NCBI GenBank assembly: GCA_050291465.1
Contig: JBNKJV010000006.1
Coordinates: forward strand, 1-64,000
DNA: 64,000 nucleotides
Direction: 5' to 3'
Source: CBFDBF01 sp050291465
Lineage (GTDB): Bacteria > Pseudomonadota > Gammaproteobacteria > Chromatiales > Chromatiaceae
Shown here: in pieces, positions 50,368 to 59,357 of the stretch
How the letters are laid out: every line of letters starts with the position of its first letter
Numbering within the stretch: the stretch's first letter is position 1
Translations under genes and position numbers: made by a program
Notes under the pieces: generated by a model
The model's input: only the letters and a program-made list of their open reading frames with translations
Database searches by the model: none
Told to the model about the DNA's origin: nothing

Positions 50368-50784
50368 ATGAAGCTGTTCATAGGAAACTTTACCGACAAA
50401 GGACACCTGTCCAAGCTCGCGAAACTCCTGCGGCGTTACGGATATCATAGCGACACTAAGTACATGGTTACGAAACTGAAATCCGGCGAACCACGGTTCT
50501 ACGCCGTGGTTGAGACGTCATCGGAGCGGCTGGCCAACAAACTGACCAAAAAACTCGCCAATGCCAAGGAGTTGGATACAAAACTCATTATCCGCGAGTA
50601 CAAACAACGTTCCTACAGCAATGAGCGCCGCGCCCTGGGCTGGCGCGACCGGGAATGGTCCGGTGTCGAACGGCGAATCGATGAACGGCGCCGGAACGCC
50701 GTCGGCAAACCACGGAAAAAGCGGCGGGAGCAATCACGCGGCTATCAGGTTCGCGAGTTCAACGGGATCAGTTTCGATTCCTGA
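50368..50784 (+). CDS. putative RRM-like RNA-binding protein, 138 residues
   Basis: I do not recognise the family. MKLFIGNF matches the RNP2 motif of RRM proteins; the order beta (KLFIGNF), helix (LSKLAKLLRRYGY), beta (KYMVTKL), beta (RFYAVVE), helix (RLANKLTKKL), beta (KLIIREYK) fits a beta-alpha-beta-beta-alpha-beta fold. A basic tail (about 90-130, many Arg) follows and could bind RNA. No signal peptide is present. Its neighbours, tRNA-Glu and a YpsA-like gene, say nothing about its role. Confidence 0.7.
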   Translation: MKLFIGNFTDKGHLSKLAKLLRRYGYHSDTKYMVTKLKSGEPRFYAVVETSSERLANKLTKKLANAKELDTKLIIREYKQRSYSNERRALGWRDREWSGVERRIDERRRNAVGKPRKKRREQSRGYQVREFNGISFDS

Positions 50785-50833
50785 GGAATATCAAGAAGGT
50801 CGATAAAGGAATTCGGGGACTTCGGCCGGGGCA

Positions 50834-51289
50834 CTATCCCGATAACAGTTGTGTCAGGTAACCCACCGACAGCTCATAGACACCAGGTCTTTTGGATTCC
50901 CGCGGCCCGGCCACGTTAAGTACCTCCACACTGTATTCCTGCAACCACTGCTGCACCTGATGTAGATCGGCTTTACGATCCAGCTCCACCACCAGGCAGG
51001 GACGGTGCAGTTTCGCCGCCAGCACCCGCGTGAGCCCGGTACCCCCTTCCAGTAGCCCGGTATTAAGGATCAAAGTCGCATCGGAATCCCGCACATTAAG
51101 GCCGGTACGAAAGCTGTATTTTTTTCCTTCCGTCTCCTGCAACGGATAATGGTCCGCGATCCGGCCATCCTCCGCGCGGCGTCCCCGGGGGCACCATCCC
51201 CCACAGGAAATACCGAGCGCCAGTGCCACATCCAGTGCCGCCCGATCCACGCCGCTCTGCCCCCCGGAAACGATCTTAGTCACTCTCAT
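50834..51289 (-). CDS. YpsA-like SLOG-fold protein (putative molybdenum carrier)
   Basis: The 151-residue protein starts MRVTKIVSGGQSGVDRAALD and has the SLOG/Rossmann-like motifs KIVSGGQSGVDRAAL, GGWCPRGRRAEDG, DSDATLIL and GLLEGGTGLT. The family is annotated as a putative molybdenum carrier from a plant homologue; the bacterial role is unknown, and SLOG proteins usually sense nucleotide ligands. Start ATG 51289 has GGAG six bases upstream; the TTG at 51301 is less likely. Confidence 0.82.
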   Translation of the reverse strand: MRVTKIVSGGQSGVDRAALDVALALGISCGGWCPRGRRAEDGRIADHYPLQETEGKKYSFRTGLNVRDSDATLILNTGLLEGGTGLTRVLAAKLHRPCLVVELDRKADLHQVQQWLQEYSVEVLNVAGPRESKRPGVYELSVGYLTQLLSG

Positions 51290-51322
51290 CTGTCGCTCCA
51301 AGTCTTCATGCGTCGAAAGCGG

Positions 51323-52060
51323 TCAACCACTTATCAGCCGCTTCATCTCAGCCACGGCGGGCGCCAGCCCGGAAATAACGGCCCGGGAAATTATTGAATG
51401 TCCGATATTCAGTTCCCGTATCCCGGGTATAGCCGCGATCGCCCTGACGTTGTGGTAGTCCAATCCATGCCCGGCGTTCACCTGCAGGCCGAGATCCTCT
51501 CCCAGTCCCACCGCAGATCTGATACGTTCCAGTTCCGCTTTTCGCTGCTCGACAGTTCCGGCATCCGCATAGTGACCGGTATGGATCTCCACCACCGGCA
51601 CCCCGCAGGTCTTAGCCGCCTCCAGTTGCTTCGCCTCGGCGTTGATAAACAGCGATACACGGATACCTGCTTCCGCCAGGGTTCCGCAATAGTCCTGCAG
51701 ATAAGGAAGGTTTGCCACCACATCCAATCCCCCTTCAGTGGTCAACTCCTCCCTCTTTTCAGGAACGATGCAGCAATCCTGGGGCTGCAGCCGCATTGCT
51801 ATGCTCCGCATCTCCTTGGTGGCCGCCATTTCCAGATTCATACGTGTCTGCAGGACCTGCCGAAGCAGCTCCACGTCACGATCCTGAATGTGGCGACGAT
51901 CCTCCCTAAGATGAACCGTTATGGCGTCAGCACCGGCCTGCTCCGCGATCAAGGCCGCCTGCACCGGTTCCGGATAACGGGTACCCCGCGCCTGGCGAAG
52001 TGTCGCTACGTGATCGATATTGACGCCAAGAAGAACCAGCTGATTTTTTTCTTCAGTCAT
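51323..52060 (-). CDS. pdxJ: pyridoxine 5'-phosphate synthase
   Basis: PdxJ condenses 3-amino-1-hydroxyacetone-1-phosphate with DXP to make PNP. The 245-residue TIM barrel shows LGVNIDHVATLRQARGT in part, HLREDRRHIQD, EKREELTTEGGLD and ELNIGHSIISRA. Its ATG overlaps the recO stop region by 8 bp, the standard rnc-era-recO-pdxJ order. Confidence 0.97.
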   Translation of the reverse strand: MTEEKNQLVLLGVNIDHVATLRQARGTRYPEPVQAALIAEQAGADAITVHLREDRRHIQDRDVELLRQVLQTRMNLEMAATKEMRSIAMRLQPQDCCIVPEKREELTTEGGLDVVANLPYLQDYCGTLAEAGIRVSLFINAEAKQLEAAKTCGVPVVEIHTGHYADAGTVEQRKAELERIRSAVGLGEDLGLQVNAGHGLDYHNVRAIAAIPGIRELNIGHSIISRAVISGLAPAVAEMKRLISG

Positions 52061-52775
52061 GCTTTTTGCTGCTTGATACTTGAAAAAGTTCCCGGCTCTT
52101 CAGTACTCGTCCACCAAGGTGATGGGCAATAACCCTTCTCATGAGTTCCCGAGCCTCTCTCCAACCTTCTTTATCCAACCGTTGCTCTCTCCCGGCCAGC
52201 TGCAACAGGGTGCGTCCGCTGACGCTCCAGGCAGGTCCACAATTCCTGATCGGCCCCTGTTCCGGCTGATAATGGTACCGCTCATCCGGCTCAATTGGCA
52301 GACCTGTCTCCGCCTCCTGTTCCAGCAGCAGCCCGTAACCAAGCTCATGCAATAGTTCGATTTCAAACCATCGCAGCACCCGATCCGGATTTTCGCTCTG
52401 CTTCAAACGTCCCAGCGCCTCCGCATATACCTCAAACAGACGTTCGTGGGGATCGTCTCGCTCGAGCAGATTCATCAACAATTCATTGAGATAAAACCCA
52501 CAGAACAGGGTCCGACCCTGCAGCTGAGAATGCTCCCCGGCAGATTCGAAAGCACTAAGCGTTCTTACCTCGCCCCGTCCGGCAAATCGAATAAGAAGCG
52601 GCCGGAACGGTTGCAACTGGGAGGCATCAGCCCTGCGCGCGCTGCGTACCCCTTTGGCGATGGCCGGGAAACGCCCCTGCCGGGGTGTAAAACATTCCAG
52701 CAGCAGACTGCTGTCGGAATAGGGTCTGCGGTGAAGAATATAGGCGGGAAATAAACGGGTGCGTTCCTGGTCCAT
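52053..52775 (-). CDS. recO: DNA repair protein RecO
   Basis: RecO anneals SSB-coated DNA and, with RecR, loads RecA. The 240-residue protein has an N-terminal OB fold (AYILHRRPYSDSSLLLECFT in part) and a helical C-terminal domain with the family block GFYLNELLMNLL. It lies 27 bp after era. Confidence 0.94.
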   Translation of the reverse strand: MDQERTRLFPAYILHRRPYSDSSLLLECFTPRQGRFPAIAKGVRSARRADASQLQPFRPLLIRFAGRGEVRTLSAFESAGEHSQLQGRTLFCGFYLNELLMNLLERDDPHERLFEVYAEALGRLKQSENPDRVLRWFEIELLHELGYGLLLEQEAETGLPIEPDERYHYQPEQGPIRNCGPAWSVSGRTLLQLAGREQRLDKEGWREARELMRRVIAHHLGGRVLKSRELFQVSSSKKHD

Positions 52776-52802
52776 AACCGGTGCCTGCCGACACCATACG
52801 CT

Positions 52803-53702
52803 CTATTCGCCGTACCCGAGGCGACCGAGGGCGCTCTCGTCACTGGACCAGCTCTTCTTGATCTTGACCCAAAGATTCAAATAGATCTTCTTTTCAAAGA
52901 ATTTCTCCATTTCAAGCCTGGCCTTTTTCGCCACCTCTTTCAGCGCTTCCCCTTTGCTGCCGATAATAATGTTCTTCTGTCCGGGTCGCTCAACCCAGAT
53001 CAACGCGTCGATACGATAGAGGTTACCCTCTTCCTCAAACTTTTCGATCTCCACCGTCAACGCGTAGGGGATCTCCTTGGCATAGCGCCGGGTAAGCTGT
53101 TCTCTGATCAGCTCTGAGGCGAAAAAACGCTCGGATCTGTCTGTGAGCTGATCATCTGGAAAAAAGTTAATCCCTTCCGGAAGCGCTGCTAGAACCCGTT
53201 CCTCCAGCAACGCCACATTCTCCCCATTTTTCGCGGACAGCGGAATCACTTCCCGAAAATCGAACTTCTCAGCAGCCTCCGAGAGAAACGGCAACAAATC
53301 ATCCCTGCGTTTAACCCGATCAACCTTGTTAACAACCAGAATCGCAGGTGCGTTGCAGCGGCGCAACGCTTCCAGCACCATCGCATCCTCCTCTGTCCAG
53401 CGTAATGCCTCCACTACGAATACCACCAAATCCACATCGGAAAGAGCGGCCCGGGCAGTACGATTCAGGTAGCGGTTCATAGCCTGTTCGCCGCGGTGAT
53501 GAATACCCGGGGTATCCACGTAGATGACCTGGCCTTGGCTGGAGGTTTTCACCCCCAGTATGCTATGCCGAGTTGTCTGCGGTTTACGGGAGGTAATCGC
53601 CAGTTTTTGGCCGACGAGCCTGTTCAGCAACGTAGATTTGCCGACATTCGGGCGGCCGACGATAGCGGCGTAGCCACAGCGATTGATCCGATCTTTAACC
53701 AT
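52803..53702 (-). CDS. era: GTPase Era
   Basis: Era binds the 3' end of 16S rRNA in 30S maturation. Start at ATG 53702, inside the rnc gene (8 bp overlap with its stop); the frame opens 12 codons earlier. The 299-residue protein has G1 GRPNVGKST, G2/G3 DTPGIHHRGE and G4 NKVD, and a C-terminal KH domain (about 210-290, IIGSKGEALKEV with the GxxG loop). Confidence 0.97.
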   Translation of the reverse strand: MVKDRINRCGYAAIVGRPNVGKSTLLNRLVGQKLAITSRKPQTTRHSILGVKTSSQGQVIYVDTPGIHHRGEQAMNRYLNRTARAALSDVDLVVFVVEALRWTEEDAMVLEALRRCNAPAILVVNKVDRVKRRDDLLPFLSEAAEKFDFREVIPLSAKNGENVALLEERVLAALPEGINFFPDDQLTDRSERFFASELIREQLTRRYAKEIPYALTVEIEKFEEEGNLYRIDALIWVERPGQKNIIIGSKGEALKEVAKKARLEMEKFFEKKIYLNLWVKIKKSWSSDESALGRLGYGE

Positions 53703-54375
53703 CACTCTGAATAGATTCGAGAACTTTTCCAGCGGCATCCTGCTCCGCCTTTCGGCGACTACCGCCCCTTCCCATGATTTCCAGACCCAGCGCTTGCACC
53801 ATGCACTTCACCACAAATGTCTGTGCATGCTGATCACCGGTGGTTTCAATGGTTTCATAGCTGGGGAGGTTCATCTGCCGCGCCTGCAGATACTCCTGCA
53901 ACCGCGTTTTCGCATCCTTCTGCTGGGAATCCAGCGACAGCGTCTGTACGCGTTCTTCAAACAGATTTTGAATTACGGAACGAATGGAAGGGTACCCGCC
54001 ATCAAGATAAATTGCTGCAAACAGCGCTTCCAGGGAGTCGGCGAGAATGGAGTCACGGGACTGCCCACCGCTTTTCAACTCTCCCGGGCCCAGCGCCAGG
54101 TATTTCCCCAGCTCAAGCTGCCTCGCCACCTCCGCCAGCGCCTCGCGTCTCACCAATCCGGCCCGCAACCGGCTAAGCTGCCCTTCATCTGCCGATGGAA
54201 AGGCCAGAAACAGCTCATCGGCGATCACGAATCCCAGAATCGCATCACCCAGAAATTCCAGCCTCTCATTGTTGGGGCTGCCGGCACTGCGATGAGTCAG
54301 GGCCGTCTCTAAAAGTTTACCTTCGGCGAATTGATAACCGATGGCTCGGCAGAGCCGGTCTTTCGAGTCCCTCAA
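53695..54375 (-). CDS. rnc: ribonuclease III
   Basis: RNase III cuts double-stranded RNA and processes rRNA. The 226-residue protein has the endonuclease signature NERLEFLGDAILG near residue 35 with its catalytic acidic residues, DSLEALFAAIYLDGG, and a C-terminal double-stranded RNA-binding domain (GSRRKAEQDAAGKVL). It overlaps the DUF4845 stop by 4 bp and era by 8 bp. Confidence 0.97.
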   Translation of the reverse strand: MRDSKDRLCRAIGYQFAEGKLLETALTHRSAGSPNNERLEFLGDAILGFVIADELFLAFPSADEGQLSRLRAGLVRREALAEVARQLELGKYLALGPGELKSGGQSRDSILADSLEALFAAIYLDGGYPSIRSVIQNLFEERVQTLSLDSQQKDAKTRLQEYLQARQMNLPSYETIETTGDQHAQTFVVKCMVQALGLEIMGRGGSRRKAEQDAAGKVLESIQSDG

Positions 54376-54749
54376 TTAGATACCAACTCCACACTATCAT
54401 CAAACTTGATCAGAACATCTATGTTCCCCGCCATATTCTTCCTGACTTCATAGGCGATACGGACGGTCAGCACCCCAGGTTTTTTATCAATATTGATGCT
54501 GTCCGATTTAATATCACGGATACCGTTGGTATTGAGCCGCGCCATAACCATACCCTTAACCTGCGATCTTGTTTTCTTTGTTATGAGAGGCTCTTCCTTT
54601 AAGGAATTCAAAACCGATTCGACTGAGTGGTGCTCCAGGTAAATCGGGATGATCTTAAAGCCCAAAAACACAAAAAAACCGATCAGGAAAAGTACCGTCA
54701 ACCACCCCATCCCGGTCATTCCCCTCTGTCGTTTTAGTCCTCGCTGCAT
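54372..54749 (-). CDS. DUF4845 membrane-anchored protein
   Basis: The 125-residue protein has an Arg/Lys-rich N-terminus, one membrane segment (about 14-32, GWLTVLFLIGFFVFLGFK) and a periplasmic alpha/beta part. Position between lepB and rnc and the sequence match DUF4845; function is unknown. It overlaps rnc by 4 bp. Confidence 0.85.
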   Translation of the reverse strand: MQRGLKRQRGMTGMGWLTVLFLIGFFVFLGFKIIPIYLEHHSVESVLNSLKEEPLITKKTRSQVKGMVMARLNTNGIRDIKSDSINIDKKPGVLTVRIAYEVRKNMAGNIDVLIKFDDSVELVSN

Positions 54750-54764
54750 AACACAAACCTCCGC

Positions 54765-55625
54765 TTAATCGACTCCCTCGCCCATTCGCTCCCAGGCAAC
54801 CGGAAAACCGGACCGTTCTGAATCCCAACTCATCCAGATGGCAAAAGCCCTGCCAACCAGATTCTCTTCCGGGACAAAACCCCAGCAACGGCCATCATTG
54901 CTATTGTCCCGATTGTCACCCATGGCAAAATAGTGCCCTTCCGGTACTGTGATCGCCCCACCGCTGAGCACCTGACAGCTCGGCGGGCTATCCGGTGCAC
55001 GAGGGTTCACGAGAATAGCGTGCTCCACACTGCCGAGCTTCTCGATGCCCTCCAAAGCGCCGGTCATTCCAGCCCCGGATCCGCTCCCCTGGTAGATACC
55101 AATTGGTACCTGAGGGGCGGGTTCGCCGTTTATAAACAGTGTCTTGTTCCGATATACGATATGATCACCGGGAACGCCCACTACCCGTTTAATATAGTCA
55201 ACAGACGGGTCCTTGGGATAACGAAATACTATTACATCACCCCGTTGCGGCTCGCCGACCTCTATTATCTTGGTATTCAATACCGGTAGCCGGATACCAT
55301 ATGCATACTTGTTCACAAGAATAAAATCTCCCACCAGCAGCGTGGGCATCATGGAACCGGAGGGAATGCGAAAGGGTTCCACGAGAAAAGATCGCAGCAG
55401 CAGCACTACCAGTATGACCGGGAAGAAAGAACGGGAGTACTCGACCAGGAGCGGCTCTTTACTCTCCTTTTGTTTTTCAAATTCGCCCGCTTCAACAAAA
55501 TCCTCGGGTTCGGTCGCCTGGCCTTCCCCACGCCGCCTGAATACTACGGCGTATAATAACCAGATCCCTCCGGTACCGACGGTCAGCAACACCAGCAGCA
55601 ATGAAAAATCAAAGTCCATAAGCAT
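54765..55625 (-). CDS. lepB: signal peptidase I
   Basis: LepB removes signal peptides at the periplasmic face. The 286-residue protein has two N-terminal membrane segments (about 6-29 and 66-83), the catalytic Ser91 in IPSGSMMPT, the general-base Lys146 in YIKRVVGVPGD, and the conserved GDNRDNSNDGR box. It follows lepA by 28 bp. Confidence 0.96.
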   Translation of the reverse strand: MLMDFDFSLLLVLLTVGTGGIWLLYAVVFRRRGEGQATEPEDFVEAGEFEKQKESKEPLLVEYSRSFFPVILVVLLLRSFLVEPFRIPSGSMMPTLLVGDFILVNKYAYGIRLPVLNTKIIEVGEPQRGDVIVFRYPKDPSVDYIKRVVGVPGDHIVYRNKTLFINGEPAPQVPIGIYQGSGSGAGMTGALEGIEKLGSVEHAILVNPRAPDSPPSCQVLSGGAITVPEGHYFAMGDNRDNSNDGRCWGFVPEENLVGRAFAIWMSWDSERSGFPVAWERMGEGVD

Positions 55626-55653
55626 CCAATTAGTAAGATATTTTCCGCCAAAT

Positions 55654-57462
55654 TTACTTATTATCCTTACCCACCTTTAATACGGCAAGAAAAGCCTCCT
55701 GCGGAATCTCCACCTTTCCCACCTGTTTCATCCTTTTCTTACCGGCTTTCTGCTTTTCCAGGAGCTTCCGTTTACGCGTCACGTCCCCTCCATAGCACTT
55801 TGCGGTCACATTCTTGCGTAAAGCTTTGACGGTGGTTCGCGCGATAATCTTGCTGCCGATTGCCGCCTGAATCGCCACCTCGAACATCTGACGCGGAATG
55901 ATTTCCTTCATTTTCACTGTCAGCTCCCGTCCCCGCGATTCGGCGTGATCACGATGCACGATAAGGGACAAGGCATCCACCCGTTCGCCGTTGATCAGGA
56001 TATCGAGCTTGACCAGCGGCGCGGCATCGAATCGTTTGAACTCATACTCGAAGGAGGCAAACCCGCGACTCACTGATTTCAGGCGGTCAAAAAAGTCCAG
56101 CACGACCTCGTTCAGAGGAAGTTCGTAGATCACCTGGACCTGCCCCCCTAAATACTGCAGATTCTTCTGCGTGCCCCGCTTCTCGATGCAGAGATTGATC
56201 ACATTCCCGAGATGATCCTGCGGTACCAGGATATGGGCTTCAATAATCGGCTCCCGCACCTCCTGGATACGGGCGACTTCCGGTAGATCCGCGGGATTAT
56301 CGATCTGGAACGTATTGCCGTCGCTGGTCACCACCTCGTAGATAACCGTAGGAGCGGTGGTAATCAGATCGAGGTCGTACTCCCGTTCCAACCGTTCCTG
56401 TACGATTTCCATATGCAGCATGCCGAGGAATCCGCAACGGAAGCCGAATCCGAGGGCCTGCGAAGTCTCCGGTTCATAGTGCAGGGCGGCATCATTGAGT
56501 CTCAGTTTCTGTAGCGCTTCGCGCAGATCCTCGTAATCATCCGTGCTTACCGGGTAAAGCCCGGCAAATACCCGCGGCTTCATCTCCGCGAAACCCGGCA
56601 GCGGCTTCGCCGCCTTGCGGTCCTGCAAAGTAATGGTGTCGCCTACCGGCGCCCCGTCGATCTCCTTGATACCGGCAATAACATAGCCCACTTCCCCGGT
56701 ACCGAGTTTCTGACGTTCTTCCCGCTTGGGCGAGAACACACCCACCTTTTCCACCTGAAAACTGCGTCCGGTGGACATGATATATATCTTGTCCTTGGGA
56801 CGGATAACGCCGTTTACCACCCGAATCAAAGAGATTACACCGACGTAGCTATCAAACCAGGAATCGATAATGAGCGCCTGTAACGGATCCTGCTCCTGCC
56901 CGACCGGCGGTGGTATCTTCTCCACCAGCTTTTCCAGCAGTTCCGGGATTCCGACTCCGGTCTTGGCGCTTACCCGCAATGCGTCACCTGCTTCCAGACC
57001 GATGATCTCTTCTATTTCGTTTATGACCCGCTCCGGTTCAGCCGCCGGAAGATCGATCTTGTTCAGCACCGGCAACACCTCGAGACCCTGCTCGATGGCA
57101 GTGTAGCAGTTGGCGACACTCTGGGCCTCCACGCCCTGGGCCGCATCCACCACCAACAGCGCGCCCTCACAGGCCGCCAGGGAGCGGGAGACCTCATAAG
57201 AAAAGTCCACGTGGCCCGGTGTATCGATAAAATTAAGCTGGTAATACTGGCCATCCTGCGCCTGATAGTCGAGGGTAACGCTCTGGGCCTTGATGGTGAT
57301 TCCCCGTTCCCGTTCCAGATCCATGGAATCCAGAACCTGCTCCGCCATCTCTCGCTCCGTCAGCCCCCCGCAGATCTGGATAAAACGGTCTGCAATGGTG
57401 GACTTACCGTGGTCGATATGGGCAATAATGGAAAAATTACGAATGTGCCGGAGATCGCTCAT
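55654..57462 (-). CDS. lepA: elongation factor 4 (LepA)
   Basis: LepA is a ribosome-associated GTPase related to EF-G. The 602-residue protein has G motifs AHIDHGKST near residue 14, DTPGHVDF, and NKIDLP, followed by EF-G-like domains and the LepA C-terminal domain ending KVGKDNK. A strong terminator lies upstream of it (57547-57580), so it likely has its own promoter; an inverted repeat CAGTATA/TATACTG (57510-57538) lies in the gap. Confidence 0.97.
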   Translation of the reverse strand: MSDLRHIRNFSIIAHIDHGKSTIADRFIQICGGLTEREMAEQVLDSMDLERERGITIKAQSVTLDYQAQDGQYYQLNFIDTPGHVDFSYEVSRSLAACEGALLVVDAAQGVEAQSVANCYTAIEQGLEVLPVLNKIDLPAAEPERVINEIEEIIGLEAGDALRVSAKTGVGIPELLEKLVEKIPPPVGQEQDPLQALIIDSWFDSYVGVISLIRVVNGVIRPKDKIYIMSTGRSFQVEKVGVFSPKREERQKLGTGEVGYVIAGIKEIDGAPVGDTITLQDRKAAKPLPGFAEMKPRVFAGLYPVSTDDYEDLREALQKLRLNDAALHYEPETSQALGFGFRCGFLGMLHMEIVQERLEREYDLDLITTAPTVIYEVVTSDGNTFQIDNPADLPEVARIQEVREPIIEAHILVPQDHLGNVINLCIEKRGTQKNLQYLGGQVQVIYELPLNEVVLDFFDRLKSVSRGFASFEYEFKRFDAAPLVKLDILINGERVDALSLIVHRDHAESRGRELTVKMKEIIPRQMFEVAIQAAIGSKIIARTTVKALRKNVTAKCYGGDVTRKRKLLEKQKAGKKRMKQVGKVEIPQEAFLAVLKVGKDNK

Positions 57463-57546
57463 ACAAGGGCCGAATCCTGGAGGACTTAATCCCGAAGGGG
57501 AGTTACTCCAGTATATATTGACTTCAAGTTTATACTGTATCTTATT

Positions 57547-57580
57547 GAAAAAACGGAACTATTCTACCGAATAGTTCCGT
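57547..57580 (-). terminator. strong intrinsic terminator ending the sigma-E operon
   Basis: A perfect 12-bp stem ACGGAACTATTC with GAATAGTTCCGT (loop 4 nt, 57553-57580) is followed on the minus strand by a TTTTTTC tail. It separates the rpoE-degP-grx transcript from lepA. Confidence 0.9.
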
Positions 57581-57617
57581 CATCAATGGTCCACCGAAGA
57601 TGTTCGGAGCGGCTAAA

Positions 57618-57881
57618 TCATACCCTATTTCCCGGATTGCATAAATAATCCCTTACTTTCGTCTCATCCAGGAAAAAGTGGCACAACTCCCTGCCCTCGG
57701 CCTCCAGAACCGGTATTCGCTCCGCGTATTTGCTCCGCAGATCCTGAGAGTCGTCTACATCGCGGAGAACGACTTCAAACGGGATTTCTCCGCGTAATTT
57801 CTGCAGTCTTCGTTGCATCTCTTCACAAAGATGACAATTACGCCGGTGATACAGGGTGAGCAACGGCGGACCCTGGTTCAT
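57618..57881 (-). CDS. DUF836 glutaredoxin-like protein
   Basis: The 87-residue protein has a thioredoxin-fold N-terminus with a CxxC (YHRRNCHLCEEM, Cys16 and Cys19). Its ATG overlaps the degP stop by 4 bp, so it is coupled to degP. DUF836 proteins are glutaredoxin-like; the substrate is unknown. Confidence 0.88.
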   Translation of the reverse strand: MNQGPPLLTLYHRRNCHLCEEMQRRLQKLRGEIPFEVVLRDVDDSQDLRSKYAERIPVLEAEGRELCHFFLDETKVRDYLCNPGNRV

Positions 57882-59314
57882 TCCTCCGGCACTCGCAACG
57901 CCAGAAACAGCGGACCTGTTCTACGCTGCACCAATACCGCCACGCTTTTTCCTTTAGGCAGTTTATCAATCAATTGCCGAAATTCCTGGACGCTGTTTAC
58001 CGGAGTGTTGTTGATCATCTGAATCACATCTCCCGGTTGAATTCCCGCCGTCCTTGCCGGACCCTTGTTCACATCCCTGACCAGTATGCCGCCCTTGCCT
58101 TCAGGCAGACCGATCTCCTTTCTTTGCTCGTCAGTCAGGTTTCTCAGGGACAGGCCAAGCAGCGGAACACTCGCTTTTTCTCCCGGCGAACCGGTCATTG
58201 CCAGCTCATCTTCCTCGGGCAGCTCTCCAATCTTCACCTTAATCACCTTCTTCTCTCCCTTCCGGAGAACGGTGAGCCTGGAGGATTCCCCCACTGCGCT
58301 GACACCCACCAACGGAGGCAGCATGGAGGACCGCATAATCTTCTTGCCGTTGTATTCCAGAACGATATCTCCGGTCTGCAGGCCTGCCGCCTCCGCGGGA
58401 CTATCCGGCAATACCTTCGCAATCAACGCCCCATAGGGATGGTCCATGCCGAAGGAATCAGCCAGCTCTCGGGTCACATCCTGTATCAGGACACCGAGCC
58501 AGCCGCGTGTTACGTGGCCCTGGGTGCGAATCTGATCGGCAACATTCATCGCTACCTCGATGGGGATAGCGAAGGAAAGCCCCATGAAACCGCCGGTCCG
58601 ACTATAGATCTGGGAATTCACGCCCACCACTTCTCCATCGAGATTGAACAGCGGCCCTCCGGAATTTCCCGGATTGATCGCGACATCTGTCTGGATAAAC
58701 GGGACATAGTTTTCACTCGGAAGATTGCGGCCTTTGGCGCTGACGATGCCGGCGGTTACCGAGTGATCGAACCCGAACGGTGACCCGATAGCCAATACCC
58801 ACTCACCTACCTTAAGATCACTCGACTTCCCGACTTTCACTATCGGCAGATCTTTGGCGTTGATCTTCAAAAGGGCAGTATCACTGCGCTTATCCGACCC
58901 CACCACTTCGGCTTCAAATTCGCGCCGGTCGGCGAGACGTACAATGATTTCATCCGCCCCATCCACCACGTGGTGGTTGGTCAGAATGTATCCGTCACTG
59001 GAGATGATGAAACCGGAGCCAAGAGAGGTGGCATTATATTCCCTCTCGCCGTCCTCACCTTCCTCGAGGAAACGGCGGAAGAATTCGTTAAAAGGGCTGT
59101 CTTTCGGAAGGTCCGGAAATCTGAAATCACGTCGCAGATGAAGCCCTGCGGAATGTGTTTGCTTGGTACTGATATTAACCACTACCGGACTGTATTCTTC
59201 CACAAGACCGGTAAAATCCGGTAACTCCCTGGCATGAATTGCTGCAGTTGTATACAACAAGATCAATCCGATTACGGCAACCTGCCATCGAATCCATCGC
59301 ATTGAAACCTTCAT
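57878..59314 (-). CDS. degP: periplasmic serine protease DegP/MucD-like
   Basis: This HtrA-type protease and chaperone has a signal peptide (about 1-28) and the catalytic triad motifs LTNHHVVDGA (His), SDTALLKI (Asp) and GNSGGPL (Ser), followed by two PDZ domains (about 260-350 and 385-470). Start at ATG 59314 because GGAG is six bases upstream; ATG 59332 is an alternative. It is part of the sigma-E operon (mucD position). Confidence 0.94.
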   Translation of the reverse strand: MKVSMRWIRWQVAVIGLILLYTTAAIHARELPDFTGLVEEYSPVVVNISTKQTHSAGLHLRRDFRFPDLPKDSPFNEFFRRFLEEGEDGEREYNATSLGSGFIISSDGYILTNHHVVDGADEIIVRLADRREFEAEVVGSDKRSDTALLKINAKDLPIVKVGKSSDLKVGEWVLAIGSPFGFDHSVTAGIVSAKGRNLPSENYVPFIQTDVAINPGNSGGPLFNLDGEVVGVNSQIYSRTGGFMGLSFAIPIEVAMNVADQIRTQGHVTRGWLGVLIQDVTRELADSFGMDHPYGALIAKVLPDSPAEAAGLQTGDIVLEYNGKKIMRSSMLPPLVGVSAVGESSRLTVLRKGEKKVIKVKIGELPEEDELAMTGSPGEKASVPLLGLSLRNLTDEQRKEIGLPEGKGGILVRDVNKGPARTAGIQPGDVIQMINNTPVNSVQEFRQLIDKLPKGKSVAVLVQRRTGPLFLALRVPEE

Positions 59315-59339
59315 TTTCTTCTCCAGAGCCATCTAAAAA

Positions 59340-59357
59340 ACCTCTGATGAGGTTCCC
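59340..59357 (-). terminator. short hairpin between rseC and degP, weak terminator or repeat remnant
   Basis: On the minus strand AACCTC and GAGGTT form a 6-bp stem with loop ATCA, followed by TTTTTTAG. The arms match the end of the MITE-like family (GGGAACCTCTGAT). The rseC stop codon (59359-59357) is at its edge. Confidence 0.4.
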
